Assembly (NCBI GenBank): GCA_942493245.1 | Contig: OW818685.1 | Coordinates: 5,084,001-5,148,000 of the forward strand | DNA length: 64,000 bases | Direction of reading: 5' to 3' | Source: DAOPYU01 sp942493245 | Lineage (GTDB): Bacteria > Sumerlaeota > Sumerlaeia > UBA8349 | Shown here: piece by piece, positions 9,504-24,068 of the stretch | Layout: every line of letters starts with the position of its first letter | How positions within the stretch are numbered: position 1 is the stretch's first letter | The notes under the pieces: generated by a model | Told to the model about the DNA's origin: nothing | Database searches by the model: none | The model's input: only the letters and a program-made list of their open reading frames with translations | Position numbers and translations under genes: made by a program

Positions 9504-9900
9504 TTACGGTTTTCACCGGCAGCCGTGGCTGCCGCCCTTGATTCTCGGACAACAGAAGAATGTACCCCGTCTCGCCCGGCGGCGCTTGAGATGAAATGGT
9601 CAACCGCCCGCAAAACCCCTATATTTTTAGCCCGAACCGGCGGGTTCTGTCAAATGATTCCCTTGGCCGGGGCCGATTTACACCCGAAACTTCCGATTAT
9701 CGAGAGGATCTTTCGGTTCACGAACGCCAACGACCCCCTCTTCGGCCCTTCCCACTGAGAGAAAGGCGGTTGCGGAGGGGGCATGGGCGTCTCGCCCATG
9801 AAGAGGTCTCCGGAACAAAGGATCCGAAATCCTCGACCCGGGCGACGACGTCTTGATGGCGATTTTTTCGCGCCAATCCTGGAGACAGGCGTTCCCGGCG
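9504..9900. other. Intergenic region with one GGAGG-box hairpin repeat
   Basis: About 400 bases between two minus-strand genes. It holds one copy of the dispersed hairpin family at about 9775-9801 (GGAG box, then CATGGGCG-TCT-CGCCCATG, then AAG). I see nothing coding in it. Confidence 0.6.
9775..9801 (+). repeat. Hairpin repeat, GGAGG-box family (CATGGGCG variant)
   Basis: CATGGGCG and CGCCCATG form an 8-bp stem with a TCT loop, preceded by a G-rich GGAG box and followed by AAG. The same design recurs at 20.7, 36.2, 42.0, 49.0 and 51.5 kb with co-varying stem bases. Confidence 0.75.
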
Positions 9901-10851
9901 TCATCCCGGCAACGCAAAATCTTTGGGCCTCTCCTGCTTTTCCATGTTCTTGAGGAACGCTTCAAACTCGTCCGAGGTGTTGATTTTGTGAAACGTGTGA
10001 AGATCCTTGTCATAGACCTTGACCGGGAATTCTTTCGGCTTGAGGGTGAAAATGGCCGGGTCCAACTCTTTCTTGAAGTCGAACGACTTGAATTCGAAGC
10101 GCTGGATCAGTTCGATCCGGTCGGTCCCTTCCCCGTATTGTTCCGTATGGACTTTCTGGGGAACCGCGATCCCGTCCACCGTGGTCCAGGCATCCACAAA
10201 TGCCTTGGTACAATACTCGTTCTTCTGCCCCATTCGTTTTTCCCACCGTGTCAGGGCGTAATTCTTCTGCGGGGAAAACCCGATGACCACATCGTGGCCG
10301 GGGACGGAGGATGTTTTTCCCTTCACAACGACTTCGTCTCCCACCCGTTCGATCGACAGATCCTGGGCCTGATCGAGAATACTCGATATGGTATAGAAAT
10401 CATTGACCCGGTTCAGGAAACACCGGGGAGCCAGACCCGCGACCATGTGGGGAGGTTCCGTTGTCGAAATATTGAAATCGTCTGGCTTTTTGCTCCCTTC
10501 CGAACGATCCACCGGAGAAAAAAAGTAGGACTTCTTCCCGTCATGCGCTTTTGTCCGGCGATACTTTTGGGCCGGTTCACTTTCGTCAATGCGGATCAAT
10601 TCGCCCAGAGTCGTAAAAACGATATTGCGTTTCTGCCGGGATATTGCCTGTAGATTCTGGGGCGTGTCTTTTGTAAATTCGTGGAACTCCTCGTACTCGC
10701 AGACGTAACTTTTCAACTGCGCTTCGCGATCTTTCCATCGGGCTTTCAATTCTTCGAGAGCGATGGTCTTGTGGCGTGTCGTCACACACCCCGCCCCCAT
10801 TTGAGCCAGTAAAACAAGTGTCAGAACCGGAATCCAGCGAATCGAGAACAT
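9901..10851 (-). CDS. Predicted lipoprotein, DUF1571/LolA-like
   Basis: A 316-residue exported protein. It begins with a short hydrophobic signal (IRWIPVLTLVLLAQMGAGC) ending in a cysteine, so it is probably lipidated, though the lipobox is imperfect at position -3. The mature part opens with a helical stretch (EELKARWKDREAQLKSYVCEY) and continues as a beta-rich domain. It resembles DUF1571 or outer-membrane-lipoprotein-sorting-like proteins of planctomycete-type bacteria; this is from memory and is not secure. I moved the start from 10893 to ATG 10851 because AAGGGA lies close before it and the signal peptide then starts properly. AT-rich sequence upstream (10930-11020) may hold its promoter. 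Confidence 0.65.
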   Translation of the reverse strand: MFSIRWIPVLTLVLLAQMGAGCVTTRHKTIALEELKARWKDREAQLKSYVCEYEEFHEFTKDTPQNLQAISRQKRNIVFTTLGELIRIDESEPAQKYRRTKAHDGKKSYFFSPVDRSEGSKKPDDFNISTTEPPHMVAGLAPRCFLNRVNDFYTISSILDQAQDLSIERVGDEVVVKGKTSSVPGHDVVIGFSPQKNYALTRWEKRMGQKNEYCTKAFVDAWTTVDGIAVPQKVHTEQYGEGTDRIELIQRFEFKSFDFKKELDPAIFTLKPKEFPVKVYDKDLHTFHKINTSDEFEAFLKNMEKQERPKDFALPG

Positions 10852-11399
10852 GAAAACATCCCTTCTCTGTCTCAGATTGGTTACCGGGGCCATTCGCCGG
10901 ACGCGTCAACCCGGCAGGCCCCCTGTTCTTTTGACCTCACACAATCTATTTTCTTTGTCAGAAAATTGAAAATCAACAAAATAATAATTGATCGCTCAAA
11001 AAAAAAGAAATTACCCCTGTTTCGGTGTCATGCAAGGGGGACGGGAATAGAGCAATTGCCAGGAAGAATCTTCATTATTCCGATTGTCGGTTCTTACAAT
11101 CAGCCGTTCCGTCCCGGAGGGACGGCAAGAAAGTAGCCCACCGTTTCAACGGTGGGAAAGCGATCCTCAGACAATTCGTCCCGGAGGGACGACTGAAAAA
11201 CCGGGGGTAACCGACAGCCGTCCCTCCGGGACGGGGAAAAGGGATGATCCTGAACCCAGCGCTGAAGCGCTGGGCTATTGTCCGAAGTCCCTGACGGGAC
11301 TTGGGTCTGGAACACCTGACTCCGTGTCATTAATGAAGATTCTTTTTGGCAAGGGCTATAATCAACATTCCACACCCTGTTCTATGCCGATTAGCGAGG
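10852..11399. other. Gene-free region with AT-rich stretch and hairpin array
   Basis: Between the lipoprotein start and the priA end. About 10930-11020 is strongly AT-rich; 11109-11301 is a dense array of hairpins described separately. Short open frames here are just translated palindromes. Confidence 0.6.
11109..11301. repeat. Array of six short hairpins
   Basis: Six tight stem-loops within about 190 bases: CCGTCCC/GGGACGG (11109-11125), CCCACCGTT/AACGGTGGG (11137-11156), TCGTCCC/GGGACGA (11176-11192), CCGTCCC/GGGACGG in the other orientation (11218-11234), CCCAGCGCT-type (11255-11274) and AGTCCC/GGGACT (11286-11301). Stems are 6-9 bp and loops 2-4 bases. Stem sequences differ but pairing is kept, which marks this as selected structure or REP-type repeats rather than coding sequence. 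Confidence 0.75.
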
Positions 11400-13838
<2,439 letters not shown>

Positions 13839-13943
13839 GGCTCAGGCACGATACCAGAGCGGCGCACGGGATGCCACGGCAAAGAAAGGGGGGAATACGG
13901 GGAAAGAAAATGGGATTTGAATTCTGGAGGGAGACTGGCATAC

Positions 13944-13949
13944 TATAAT
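13944..13949 (+). promoter_or_regulatory. Possible -10 box upstream of the SHOCT-type gene
   Basis: A perfect TATAAT, with no good -35 at standard spacing. It overlaps the first ATG of the next frame (13948), one reason for placing that gene's start at 13972. Confidence 0.3.
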
Positions 13950-13971
13950 GCCGGAGAAAGGAGCGTTTTCT

Positions 13972-14688
13972 ATGATGACTGGTTTTCTCAATTCTGTTTT
14001 CGTGGCTCCGGCTGTGGCGACCGGCAAGAATCTGGACTATTCCTTGACGGGCTCAGAGAAACTCATGATCGGCATTGTCTTTTTGGTTCTGTTAGCCTTT
14101 TTTCTGGTGGTTGCGTGGGTCATCTGGCGCAAGTTCAACCAGAATAGTGGCGCGAAGATGGATTCAGACTTCAGCATCCTGGACCGGCTGACGGAAGAAG
14201 AGGCGCGGATGGTCCGCGACGCCATGGTACGCCAGACGATGCAGCGCAAGGATACGGGACAACAACAAGGCGCGACTCTGGCGGAACTGGAGCGAATCGC
14301 GGCCACCGGCGCCGATGCGGGTTCCCCGCTGGTGGCAACGCCGCCTCGACCGGCGGGAATTTCTCCGCGCCCGATGGAGAAACCCGCTCCAGTGAAACCG
14401 GCGATTCCGTCGCCGCTCCAGAATCCGGAAACAGAGGGAATACCCAGGGTGGCGCTTCCCGAGGCGCCGCCGTGGGAACAGGACGATCTGTCGGGAGAAG
14501 CCACCCTGATCCTCGATCCGAAGCGTTCGGAAACAGGGGGGGGCATGGGTCCGCGACACGAGGAGGAAACTCCCGGGGCCAGGTCGGGTGGAAGCATTGA
14601 TTTGGAAACACTCTACCGGAAAGGCCTGATTGGGCGCGAGGAGTATGAGCGATTGCGCGCGCTGGCCGAACGGGCCCAAGACGAGTGA
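13972..14688 (+). CDS. Single-span membrane protein with SHOCT-like C-terminus
   Basis: A 238-residue protein. One strong membrane helix lies near residues 27-53 (LMIGIVFLVLLAFFLVVAWVIW), then a charged helical region (DRLTEEEARMVRDAMVRQ), a long proline/alanine-rich disordered middle, and a C-terminal LETLYRKGLIGREEYERLRALA that looks like a SHOCT (short C-terminal) module, often used for oligomerisation. I prefer ATG 13972 over 13948 because AAAGGAG lies about nine bases before it. It sits 13 bases ahead of the EF-hand gene and is probably co-transcribed with it. The specific role is unknown. Confidence 0.65.
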   Translation: MMTGFLNSVFVAPAVATGKNLDYSLTGSEKLMIGIVFLVLLAFFLVVAWVIWRKFNQNSGAKMDSDFSILDRLTEEEARMVRDAMVRQTMQRKDTGQQQGATLAELERIAATGADAGSPLVATPPRPAGISPRPMEKPAPVKPAIPSPLQNPETEGIPRVALPEAPPWEQDDLSGEATLILDPKRSETGGGMGPRHEEETPGARSGGSIDLETLYRKGLIGREEYERLRALAERAQDE

Positions 14689-14701
14689 GGAGGAACGGGT
14701 G

Positions 14702-15655
14702 ATGCAGAAAAGAATCCGCAATGGATTGCTGGCCGCCGTGTGTGGCGGTCTGATGGTGGCAGGCGCGTGGAATGGCTCCTGGGGGCGAACGGCCCTTCTG
14801 GCGCAGACGCCAGCATCCGAGGAGGAAGAGGGATCGGTCGAGGGCGGGGCGGTGGTAAAGGACGCAACACCCTCCGTCCCGTTTGCGAGTGTGAACGCGG
14901 AAGGCAATCCGTTGGCCGGATTGGTCGAGGGAGAGGTCGAGAGCGCAAACGGGGTCATCACGCAGTTCCGGTTCCAGAACGCGGCGCGCGAGGCGTTCGA
15001 GAAACTGGACGCCGACGGCAATGGACAATTGGAAGGGGATGAAATACTGACGCTGCGCGAGGCGCTGGGATTGCGCAACCGCAAGGCGGAAGCGCTTTTC
15101 AAGCAGTTGGATGAAAACGAAGACGGCCGGATTGTGCGTTACGAGTACAAAGGCGAGGAAGAAGAGTTCTATCGCCTCGATGACAATGGCGACGGCGCCG
15201 TCACGCTTTCTGAAATGCTGAGGGGCAAGGCGGCTGCGCCCAGGGGCGGCGCGCCGGCTAAACCCAGGGTGGAAGCGGCGCTGCCGGACGACCTCTTCAA
15301 AGAATGGGACCAGGATGAAGACGGACAACTGGCGCCGGAAGAGTTCAAGGGATCGCGGGAAATTTTCGACCGGTTGGACAAGGATGCTGACGGGTATCTG
15401 AGTCCCAAAGAATTGCGGCTATCGGCCACGCCACCCAAGGGAACCAAAGCGGCGGCAAAACAAAAAGGGGGGGCAGGACCGGAAGCGGCGGGCGCTCAAG
15501 CCGAAATAAAAGGCGCACCCGGCTCGGTCTCGCGCGAGGAATTCAAGGGGCCGCAATCGCTCTTCGATCAGATAGACACCGACAAGGACGGCTTCATGTC
15601 GCCCGATGAATTGGAAAAATACCGGCAAAGCCTGCTGGGCGAAAAGGCGAAGTAG
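14702..15655 (+). CDS. Exported calcium-binding protein with six EF-hand loops
   Basis: 317 residues. A hydrophobic N-terminal segment after MQKRIRN (GLLAAVCGGLMVAGAW) suggests export. Six DxDxDG-type calcium loops follow: DADGNGQLEGDE, DENEDGRIVRYE, DDNGDGAVTLSE, DQDEDGQLAPEE, DKDADGYLSPKE and DTDKDGFMSPDE, in two groups split by an alanine/proline-rich linker and a second linker before the last one. Start ATG 14702 is chosen because GAGGAGG lies just upstream and the signal then begins the protein; the frame also runs open to 14630. Secreted EF-hand proteins of this kind are common in planctomycete-type bacteria. What it binds besides calcium is not visible. Confidence 0.85.
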   Translation: MQKRIRNGLLAAVCGGLMVAGAWNGSWGRTALLAQTPASEEEEGSVEGGAVVKDATPSVPFASVNAEGNPLAGLVEGEVESANGVITQFRFQNAAREAFEKLDADGNGQLEGDEILTLREALGLRNRKAEALFKQLDENEDGRIVRYEYKGEEEEFYRLDDNGDGAVTLSEMLRGKAAAPRGGAPAKPRVEAALPDDLFKEWDQDEDGQLAPEEFKGSREIFDRLDKDADGYLSPKELRLSATPPKGTKAAAKQKGGAGPEAAGAQAEIKGAPGSVSREEFKGPQSLFDQIDTDKDGFMSPDELEKYRQSLLGEKAK

Positions 15656-15658
15656 GGC

Positions 15659-15693
15659 GCGGCGAGGAGGGGCTTACACCCCCTCCTCGCCGC
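15659..15693 (+). terminator. Strong hairpin after the EF-hand gene
   Basis: A perfect 14-bp GC-rich stem (15659-15672 with 15680-15693, seven-base loop) four bases after the stop codon. It has no T-run, so it may block RNA decay or act as a U-less terminator. Confidence 0.5.
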
Positions 15694-15897
15694 CCGCACC
15701 GGCATCCGTCCCGGACCATCCGGTCCCTCGTTGCCTCAAAATTCAGGTTACCCAGGGGTTCTCCGCGTGAAAAACGATCGCCTCCGCCTCGGCGATTGAC
15801 CCTTTCCCTGCGGCGTGGTATGAAAGAGCGAAAAGTCGCGGGCTTCGCGCTACTCCGGGGAGCCGCGATACACTCTATCGTCCAAGACGGAACCCCT

Positions 15898-19773
<3,876 letters not shown>

Positions 19774-19810
19774 GAGGGAAGAAAGAAGGAGAGGGACCGA
19801 GAAGAAAGAA

Positions 19811-19934
19811 CGAGATGGACTGAGTGGACTGGATTGGACAAAGACAAAGCGACAGAGGGAGCCAAAGCCCCCCCCTGTCGCATCGCCTCTCAGCCGATCA
19901 GTCCTATCAGTCCTATTTGCCCTATCAGTCCTAT
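19811..19934 (+). repeat. Short-period degenerate repeats around CAGTCCTAT
   Basis: After purL the sequence contains GGACTGAGTGGACTGG-type units, then several direct copies of CAGTCCTAT/CCCTATCAG with a 9-10 base rhythm (19895-19934), the reverse complement of the first units. It leads straight into the terminator. Not coding. Confidence 0.6.
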
Positions 19935-19970
19935 CCGACCGATCCACCCGATCGGTCGGATTCTTTTTTC
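19935..19970 (+). terminator. Rho-independent terminator downstream of purL
   Basis: A perfect 10-bp stem (CCGACCGATC at 19935-19944 with GATCGGTCGG at 19950-19959), CACCC loop, then ATTCTTTTTTC. Orientation fits purL, whose stop is about 160 bases upstream; the T-run touches the end of the convergent SIS gene. Confidence 0.8.
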
Positions 19971-20649
19971 ACCCCCGCGCTTCCGTAAAAAACGCCTGCT
20001 CGACCGTCAGGCAGAGCAGGTGGTAACAGGGCAGGTGCGCTTCTTGAATTTCGCAGGTCCGGACGCCGGGTAGCCGCAGGGCGACATCCGCCTGACGGGC
20101 CACGTCGCCGCCGTCCGGGCCGGTCAGGGCGATCACCGGTAACCCCAGCGCCCGCGCCACGGCCATCGCGTTGAGCACATTGCGCGCGCGTCCACTGGTC
20201 GAGATCGCCAGAAGCACATCCCCCGGTCGCCCGAGAACGGTCAGCTCCTGCGCGTAGTGGATGTTGGGCATGGCCGAATCGTTCCAGATGGCGCTGACCA
20301 GCGAGGCGCTCAGCCCCAGCGGCACGGCGCGAAACCCGCTCTGAAGTTCCTCCACCAGGGCCGATCCTACAGGGTCCTGCCGCAGTTTTTCCCGAAAATC
20401 CTCCGGCAGGGGGCGTTTGCGTTCGAAGGTTTTCATCAACTCACCGCTGATATGCTGGCAGTCCGCGAAGCTCCCGCCATTGCCACAGAGGAAAAGCGTT
20501 CCGTTGCGCTGGAAGCATTCGACCAGCGTCTCAAATGCGCGCAGAAACGCCTCGCGGATCGGTTCCTGTTCCGGATGCCGGACAAAATACTCGGCAATCG
20601 TGCGATGCGCCTGTTCCAGTCCTTCGGGCGCCACGGGGCGGGTTTGCAT
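19969..20649 (-). CDS. SIS-domain phosphosugar isomerase, GmhA/DiaA-like
   Basis: 226 residues carrying a sugar-isomerase (SIS) domain. FLCGNGGSFADCQHISGELMK is the phosphate-binding and active-site segment of sedoheptulose-7-phosphate isomerases (NGGSAADAQHFAAEL in GmhA), and LLAISTSGRARNVLNAMAVAR is the second phosphate loop. GmhA starts ADP-heptose synthesis for lipopolysaccharide core; DiaA uses the same fold to regulate DnaA, so the assignment is not certain. No other heptose gene lies nearby. Start ATG 20649 is preferred over the TTG at 20682 because AAAGGGA precedes it. Slightly longer than typical GmhA (about 190) due to an inserted helical segment (KRPLPEDFREKLRQDP). Confidence 0.8.
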   Translation of the reverse strand: MQTRPVAPEGLEQAHRTIAEYFVRHPEQEPIREAFLRAFETLVECFQRNGTLFLCGNGGSFADCQHISGELMKTFERKRPLPEDFREKLRQDPVGSALVEELQSGFRAVPLGLSASLVSAIWNDSAMPNIHYAQELTVLGRPGDVLLAISTSGRARNVLNAMAVARALGLPVIALTGPDGGDVARQADVALRLPGVRTCEIQEAHLPCYHLLCLTVEQAFFTEARG

Positions 20650-20716
20650 AGGTGGGTTCCCTTTCGTTTCTTGTCTCGTCAATCCTCATTTTGTGAGAGG
20701 GGCAGACGTCCAAACA

Positions 20717-20844
20717 TGGAGGGCGGGCGTTCCGCCCGCCTGAAAGGACAAAAACACTCGATCCATCCTTCGACTTAAAAACCGCGGATGAATGTCCCTC
20801 TCGCGACTCTTCTCACAGGCGGGCGGGGACGCCCGCCCTCCCAG
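20717..20844. repeat. Compound repeat: convergent pair of GGAGG-box hairpins
   Basis: A hairpin GGCGGGCG-TTC-CGCCCGCC (about 20718-20746, plus orientation, then TGAAAG) faces an inverted copy (20817-20844). The inner segment contains CTTAAAAACCGCGG, resembling the inner AACTGCGGTTTTTA module of other copies. Compare 36228-36342, 42008-42202 and 51498-53408. Confidence 0.75.
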
Positions 20845-20860
20845 AAAACGTTCTCTTACC

Positions 20861-22234
20861 TCAACTCTTCCCCTCGTTCCGAACCTCGAGCAACCACGGC
20901 ACCCATTCCGCCGCGCACAAGTCCGATACCTCGATTCGGATCTCCGGGTGGCGCGTTCTCAGCTCCTCCAGAGTCAGGTCGTCCAGGAACCGGTCGTCTT
21001 CGGGCCGGAGCGCGTTGGCAGGTAGCAGAACCAGGTCGCAGTCGTTCAGGTCGCCCAGTGCGCGGTCGAAGTCCTGTCCGCCCAACAATCCAGACACCGT
21101 CACCCCCGCGCCGAAGAGCATATTCGTCACGGTCAAAAGTTGGACCGTCAGGTTCTCAATCGCGTTGAGGCGTTCCGCTACCGGCTCCAGAACCTTCCGC
21201 CCGAGGACCGCTGTGAGCACCGCCACTCGCAAAGGCCGTTCGAGGCGTTGTGGCAGGTGAGGAATCGCTTCCTCCCACCCATCGAGAAAATCCGCCACCA
21301 TCCCCACGCCATTCTCGATCTGGCACTCGCGTTCTTCCTCGCTGTAAGGGGGAATGGGGCGATCCGCCAGCAGGTACATCTCATCGGCCAGGAGCACCCA
21401 CCGCTCGTCCCGCTCTTCGAGGTGACGCGCCTGTCTCGGTTCGATCTGCGCAATGACGGCGCGGGCCTCCTCAGGCGTGAATGTCCGGAGGGGTTCCAGA
21501 CCCGCCCGATGGTCCGTCAAGCCCACCGGAACCACGGCGACCGAAAGGACCGCGTCCCCGAGGGTTTCCAGATCGTCGAGGGTCCGATCCAACTGCGCCC
21601 CGTCGTTCCACTCGGGACAAAGCACCACCTGCGTATGAAACGCGAGACGTTCCCCGGCCAGATGCCGCAGCATCGGCAGGATAGCCCGAGATGGGTCGTT
21701 CGGGCGCAGCCCCAGCATCCGTCCGCGCAGGTCCGGGTCGGTCGCGTGGATCGAAATATAGAGCGGCGAGAGACGCTGCGCGACAATCCGCTCCAGATCG
21801 CCCCGCTTGAGACTGGTGCCCGTGATGTAATGACCGTGGCTGAACGAGAGGCGGAAGTCTTCGTCCTTGAGGTAAAGCGCACGGCGCAGGCCGGACGGAT
21901 TCTGGTCTATGAAACAGAAAATACAGTGGTTGCGGCACCGGCGCGCGCGCAGCGGCTCGATTTCCACCCCCAGCGACTCATCCCAGTCCTTGCGAACCCG
22001 GAAGCGCTTCGGTTCAGATTCCCCGGCTCGAAGGTACACAACCTGCAACTGGGTCTCAGCGCTCAGGAACGCCAGGTCCAGTTCATCGCGGACCTCCTGC
22101 CCCTGGATCGAAAGCAAACGATCCCCCACCCGAACCCGTTTCGCCAGAGGCGAATCCGGGTCCACGGCCACAATTTTTCGGCCTGTGACCTTGGGACAAC
22201 TCTCGGGGGAGGGTGGGGTTTGGGAGCGGGTCAT
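20861..22234 (-). CDS. PDZ/radical-SAM protein of the DUF512 family
   Basis: 457 residues. The N-terminus is a PDZ-like module (IVAVDPDSPLAKRVRVGDRLLSIQGQ, about 22-47). It is followed by the radical-SAM iron-sulfur motif CRNHCIFCFIDQNPSGLR (C-X3-C-X2-C, about residue 100) and the DUF512 C-terminal domain. The family is widespread in clostridia, cyanobacteria and candidate phyla and often lies next to ribosome-associated GTPase or ribosomal genes; its reaction is not established. Here it follows the ribosomal operon ending in rplI, separated by a terminator, so it likely has its own promoter. AGAAAAG before ATG 22234 is a weak ribosome site. Confidence 0.88.
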   Translation of the reverse strand: MTRSQTPPSPESCPKVTGRKIVAVDPDSPLAKRVRVGDRLLSIQGQEVRDELDLAFLSAETQLQVVYLRAGESEPKRFRVRKDWDESLGVEIEPLRARRCRNHCIFCFIDQNPSGLRRALYLKDEDFRLSFSHGHYITGTSLKRGDLERIVAQRLSPLYISIHATDPDLRGRMLGLRPNDPSRAILPMLRHLAGERLAFHTQVVLCPEWNDGAQLDRTLDDLETLGDAVLSVAVVPVGLTDHRAGLEPLRTFTPEEARAVIAQIEPRQARHLEERDERWVLLADEMYLLADRPIPPYSEEERECQIENGVGMVADFLDGWEEAIPHLPQRLERPLRVAVLTAVLGRKVLEPVAERLNAIENLTVQLLTVTNMLFGAGVTVSGLLGGQDFDRALGDLNDCDLVLLPANALRPEDDRFLDDLTLEELRTRHPEIRIEVSDLCAAEWVPWLLEVRNEGKS

Positions 22235-22280
22235 GGTCGCTTTTCTCTTCCAAGTGTTCGGTATTCAGATAGCCATCCTG

Positions 22281-22323
22281 AAGCACAGAAAGGATCGTCC
22301 CCCTGACTCAGGGGACGATCCTT
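22281..22323 (-). terminator. Terminator of the prs-rplI operon
   Basis: A perfect 13-bp stem (22290-22302 with 22311-22323, eight-base loop). Read on the minus strand it is followed by TTCTGTGCTT, a broken T-run. It lies 185 bases after the rplI stop and 55 bases before the next gene's start. Confidence 0.65.
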
Positions 22324-22506
22324 CCATCCAACCACACCCGCTTGACCTAAATCAAGCGCCCCTCCACGCCGTAACGCGTTCGCTCCCAAGCGTCTTCTCT
22401 CCCGGGGAAAGACCGCGTGAACGGTTCATGCCCCCGGCACGACCCGCCTGGCGAACCAGCGGACCGTGAGAGTCTGTGGGAGACTCCTCGTTCAGGCGCG
22501 GACGGT

Positions 22507-22956
22507 TCAGTCCTGCTCTTTTTCCACCTGAACCTTGACCTTGGCCACCACATCGTGGTGCAGTTTGACCTCGATGGTGAACTGACCCAGGCGTTTGATC
22601 GCTTCGGGGATGGTGATCCGGTGACGATCCACCTCGAAGCCCTTTTTCGCGAGGGCTTCGGCGATGTTCATCGAGGTGACCGAACCGAAGAGCTTGTCGT
22701 CTTCACCCGCCTTGAGCTGGAAGGTCAGGGTCAACGCTTCCATCTTGGCCGCATCGCTGCTGGCCGCCTGCTTTTCTTCCATGGCCTGCCGCTCGAGGCG
22801 TTTCACCTTATCCTGCAACCGGCTCTTGTTGGCCGCTGTCGCCTCGACCGCAAACCCGCGCGGGCAGAGGAAGTTGCGGAAATAACCGGGCGCAACCGAA
22901 ACCACCGCGCCTTGTGTGCCCAGAGAGGGGACCGTTTCAAACAGAATGACTTCCAT
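22507..22956 (-). CDS. rplI: 50S ribosomal protein L9
   Basis: 149 residues, the usual L9 size. The N-terminal domain MEVILFETVPSLGTQGAVVSVAPGYFRNFLCPRGFAV carries the hallmark L9 segment (V-x-V-x-x-G-Y-x-R-N-x-L-x-P). A central connecting helix (about 45-75) and a C-terminal domain ending in EVKLHHDVVAKVKVQVEKE follow. L9 binds 23S rRNA domain V near the L1 stalk and extends between ribosomes to limit frameshifting. AAGGATGAG before ATG 22956 is a good ribosome site. It is the last gene of the minus-strand operon after rpsF-ssb-rpsR-DUF2232; dnaB, which often follows rplI, is absent. Confidence 0.97.
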   Translation of the reverse strand: MEVILFETVPSLGTQGAVVSVAPGYFRNFLCPRGFAVEATAANKSRLQDKVKRLERQAMEEKQAASSDAAKMEALTLTFQLKAGEDDKLFGSVTSMNIAEALAKKGFEVDRHRITIPEAIKRLGQFTIEVKLHHDVVAKVKVQVEKEQD

Positions 22957-22998
22957 CTATCTCATCCTTTCTCGAAGCAGGTCTGCGACCTGCCTGCT

Positions 22999-24051
22999 TT
23001 AAACCAACTTGGCCGCCCATCGGCGGAGATCCAGCCAGATATCCACCACTCCGACTGCTGCAAATACGTACGCATTCGTCACCAGAACGACTAACAGACC
23101 CATCAACGCGATTCGGGATCCCACCAGGTGCCCCTGGAGCCGCAAGGCCCAGACATAGAACCCCGCGCACCCCACTCCGGCGATGAAACACGCCGTCCCC
23201 AGAACCACCAGCAGCGGCGCCGCCGCACTCGCCAGATACCGCCCGGGAACAAAGGGGTCCAGAACCAGCAAAGCCATCCCGACGATCAGGATCAGGCTGT
23301 AGCGCACATGCACCTTGAAAAGAGCCAGATGGCCCAGAACCGCGTGTAACCACCCTTCGCGCCGCCGCACCCACCGCATCAGGAAGTAGAGCAGGGCGCT
23401 TTGCCACGGCACGAGACTCGACAGAATCGCCGAAAGCGGGTGTTCCCGTACCCACTGACTCAGAGAGCCTTCCGGAGGGAAACCGACACCTTCCAGTACC
23501 TCCAGGAAACTCTGCTGCGTGATCCGGACCTCGGTGTCCACCCCCTGCCGCATGTGGTCGCGTACCAGCGGACCACCTAACCCCGCCGCAGCCAATGCCG
23601 CCAGAGCCGCAACCACCCAGAACAGAACCAGCGGCGCAAAGAAGTGATCCACTTCCTTCGGCATCCAACGTATCAGGCTGGGGTAGAGAAACCCCACCAG
23701 CACCGCCGCCGTCAGAACCACCTGCCCCCAGGGACCGCCGACCCCAAACCCCAGCAACGCCAACCCCGGCAACAACAGCCACGGCGTGGTGGGCCGACAC
23801 GCCGCCCGGACCCAGAGGGCGGCGGCTGCCACCAGTCCGGAAACGATCAGCGAGGTACTCAACCCGCCCTTCGGAACCGAAACGGCCACGAACAGGCTGG
23901 TTCCCAGCAACGCCGTCAGACGAACCCAGACGGCCGTTCGGGAGCGGGGTACCGGAGGCGGCCCCACGCACACGGTCCCGGAATCGGTCTGTTCCACAGG
24001 AGCGACCGGCTCCGTTTCAGGTTGCGGGCTTTGGGGCATTTCGACCGCCAC
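22999..24051 (-). CDS. DUF2232 (YybS-like) integral membrane protein
   Basis: 350 residues with roughly eight hydrophobic helices after a proline-rich N-terminal tail (MPQSPQPETEPVAPVEQT). Location between rpsR and rplI is where many bacteria carry yybS/DUF2232 genes, which is the main support for the family name. The function of the family is unknown. I take the start as GTG 24051: GGGAG lies just upstream, and it begins 17 bases after the rpsR stop, as expected in an operon. The large helical segments include VWVRLTALLGTSLFVAVSV and YFLMRWVRRREGW. Transcribed with the ribosomal genes, so probably expressed in fast growth. Confidence 0.8.
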   Translation of the reverse strand: MAVEMPQSPQPETEPVAPVEQTDSGTVCVGPPPVPRSRTAVWVRLTALLGTSLFVAVSVPKGGLSTSLIVSGLVAAAALWVRAACRPTTPWLLLPGLALLGFGVGGPWGQVVLTAAVLVGFLYPSLIRWMPKEVDHFFAPLVLFWVVAALAALAAAGLGGPLVRDHMRQGVDTEVRITQQSFLEVLEGVGFPPEGSLSQWVREHPLSAILSSLVPWQSALLYFLMRWVRRREGWLHAVLGHLALFKVHVRYSLILIVGMALLVLDPFVPGRYLASAAAPLLVVLGTACFIAGVGCAGFYVWALRLQGHLVGSRIALMGLLVVLVTNAYVFAAVGVVDIWLDLRRWAAKLV

Positions 24052-24068
24052 GGCACTCCCAGTTCCTG

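Noticed and set aside
7461..9758. Long plus-strand open frame (765 codons) opposite the sugar-dehydratase gene
   Set aside because: It is the shadow of the GC-rich minus-strand gene; its translation is His/Asp/Gly-rich without any fold, while the minus-strand protein has clear motifs.
11109..11301. Possible CRISPR array
   Set aside because: Units are palindromes of differing sequence and spacing, with no constant repeat or unique spacers; no cas gene nearby.
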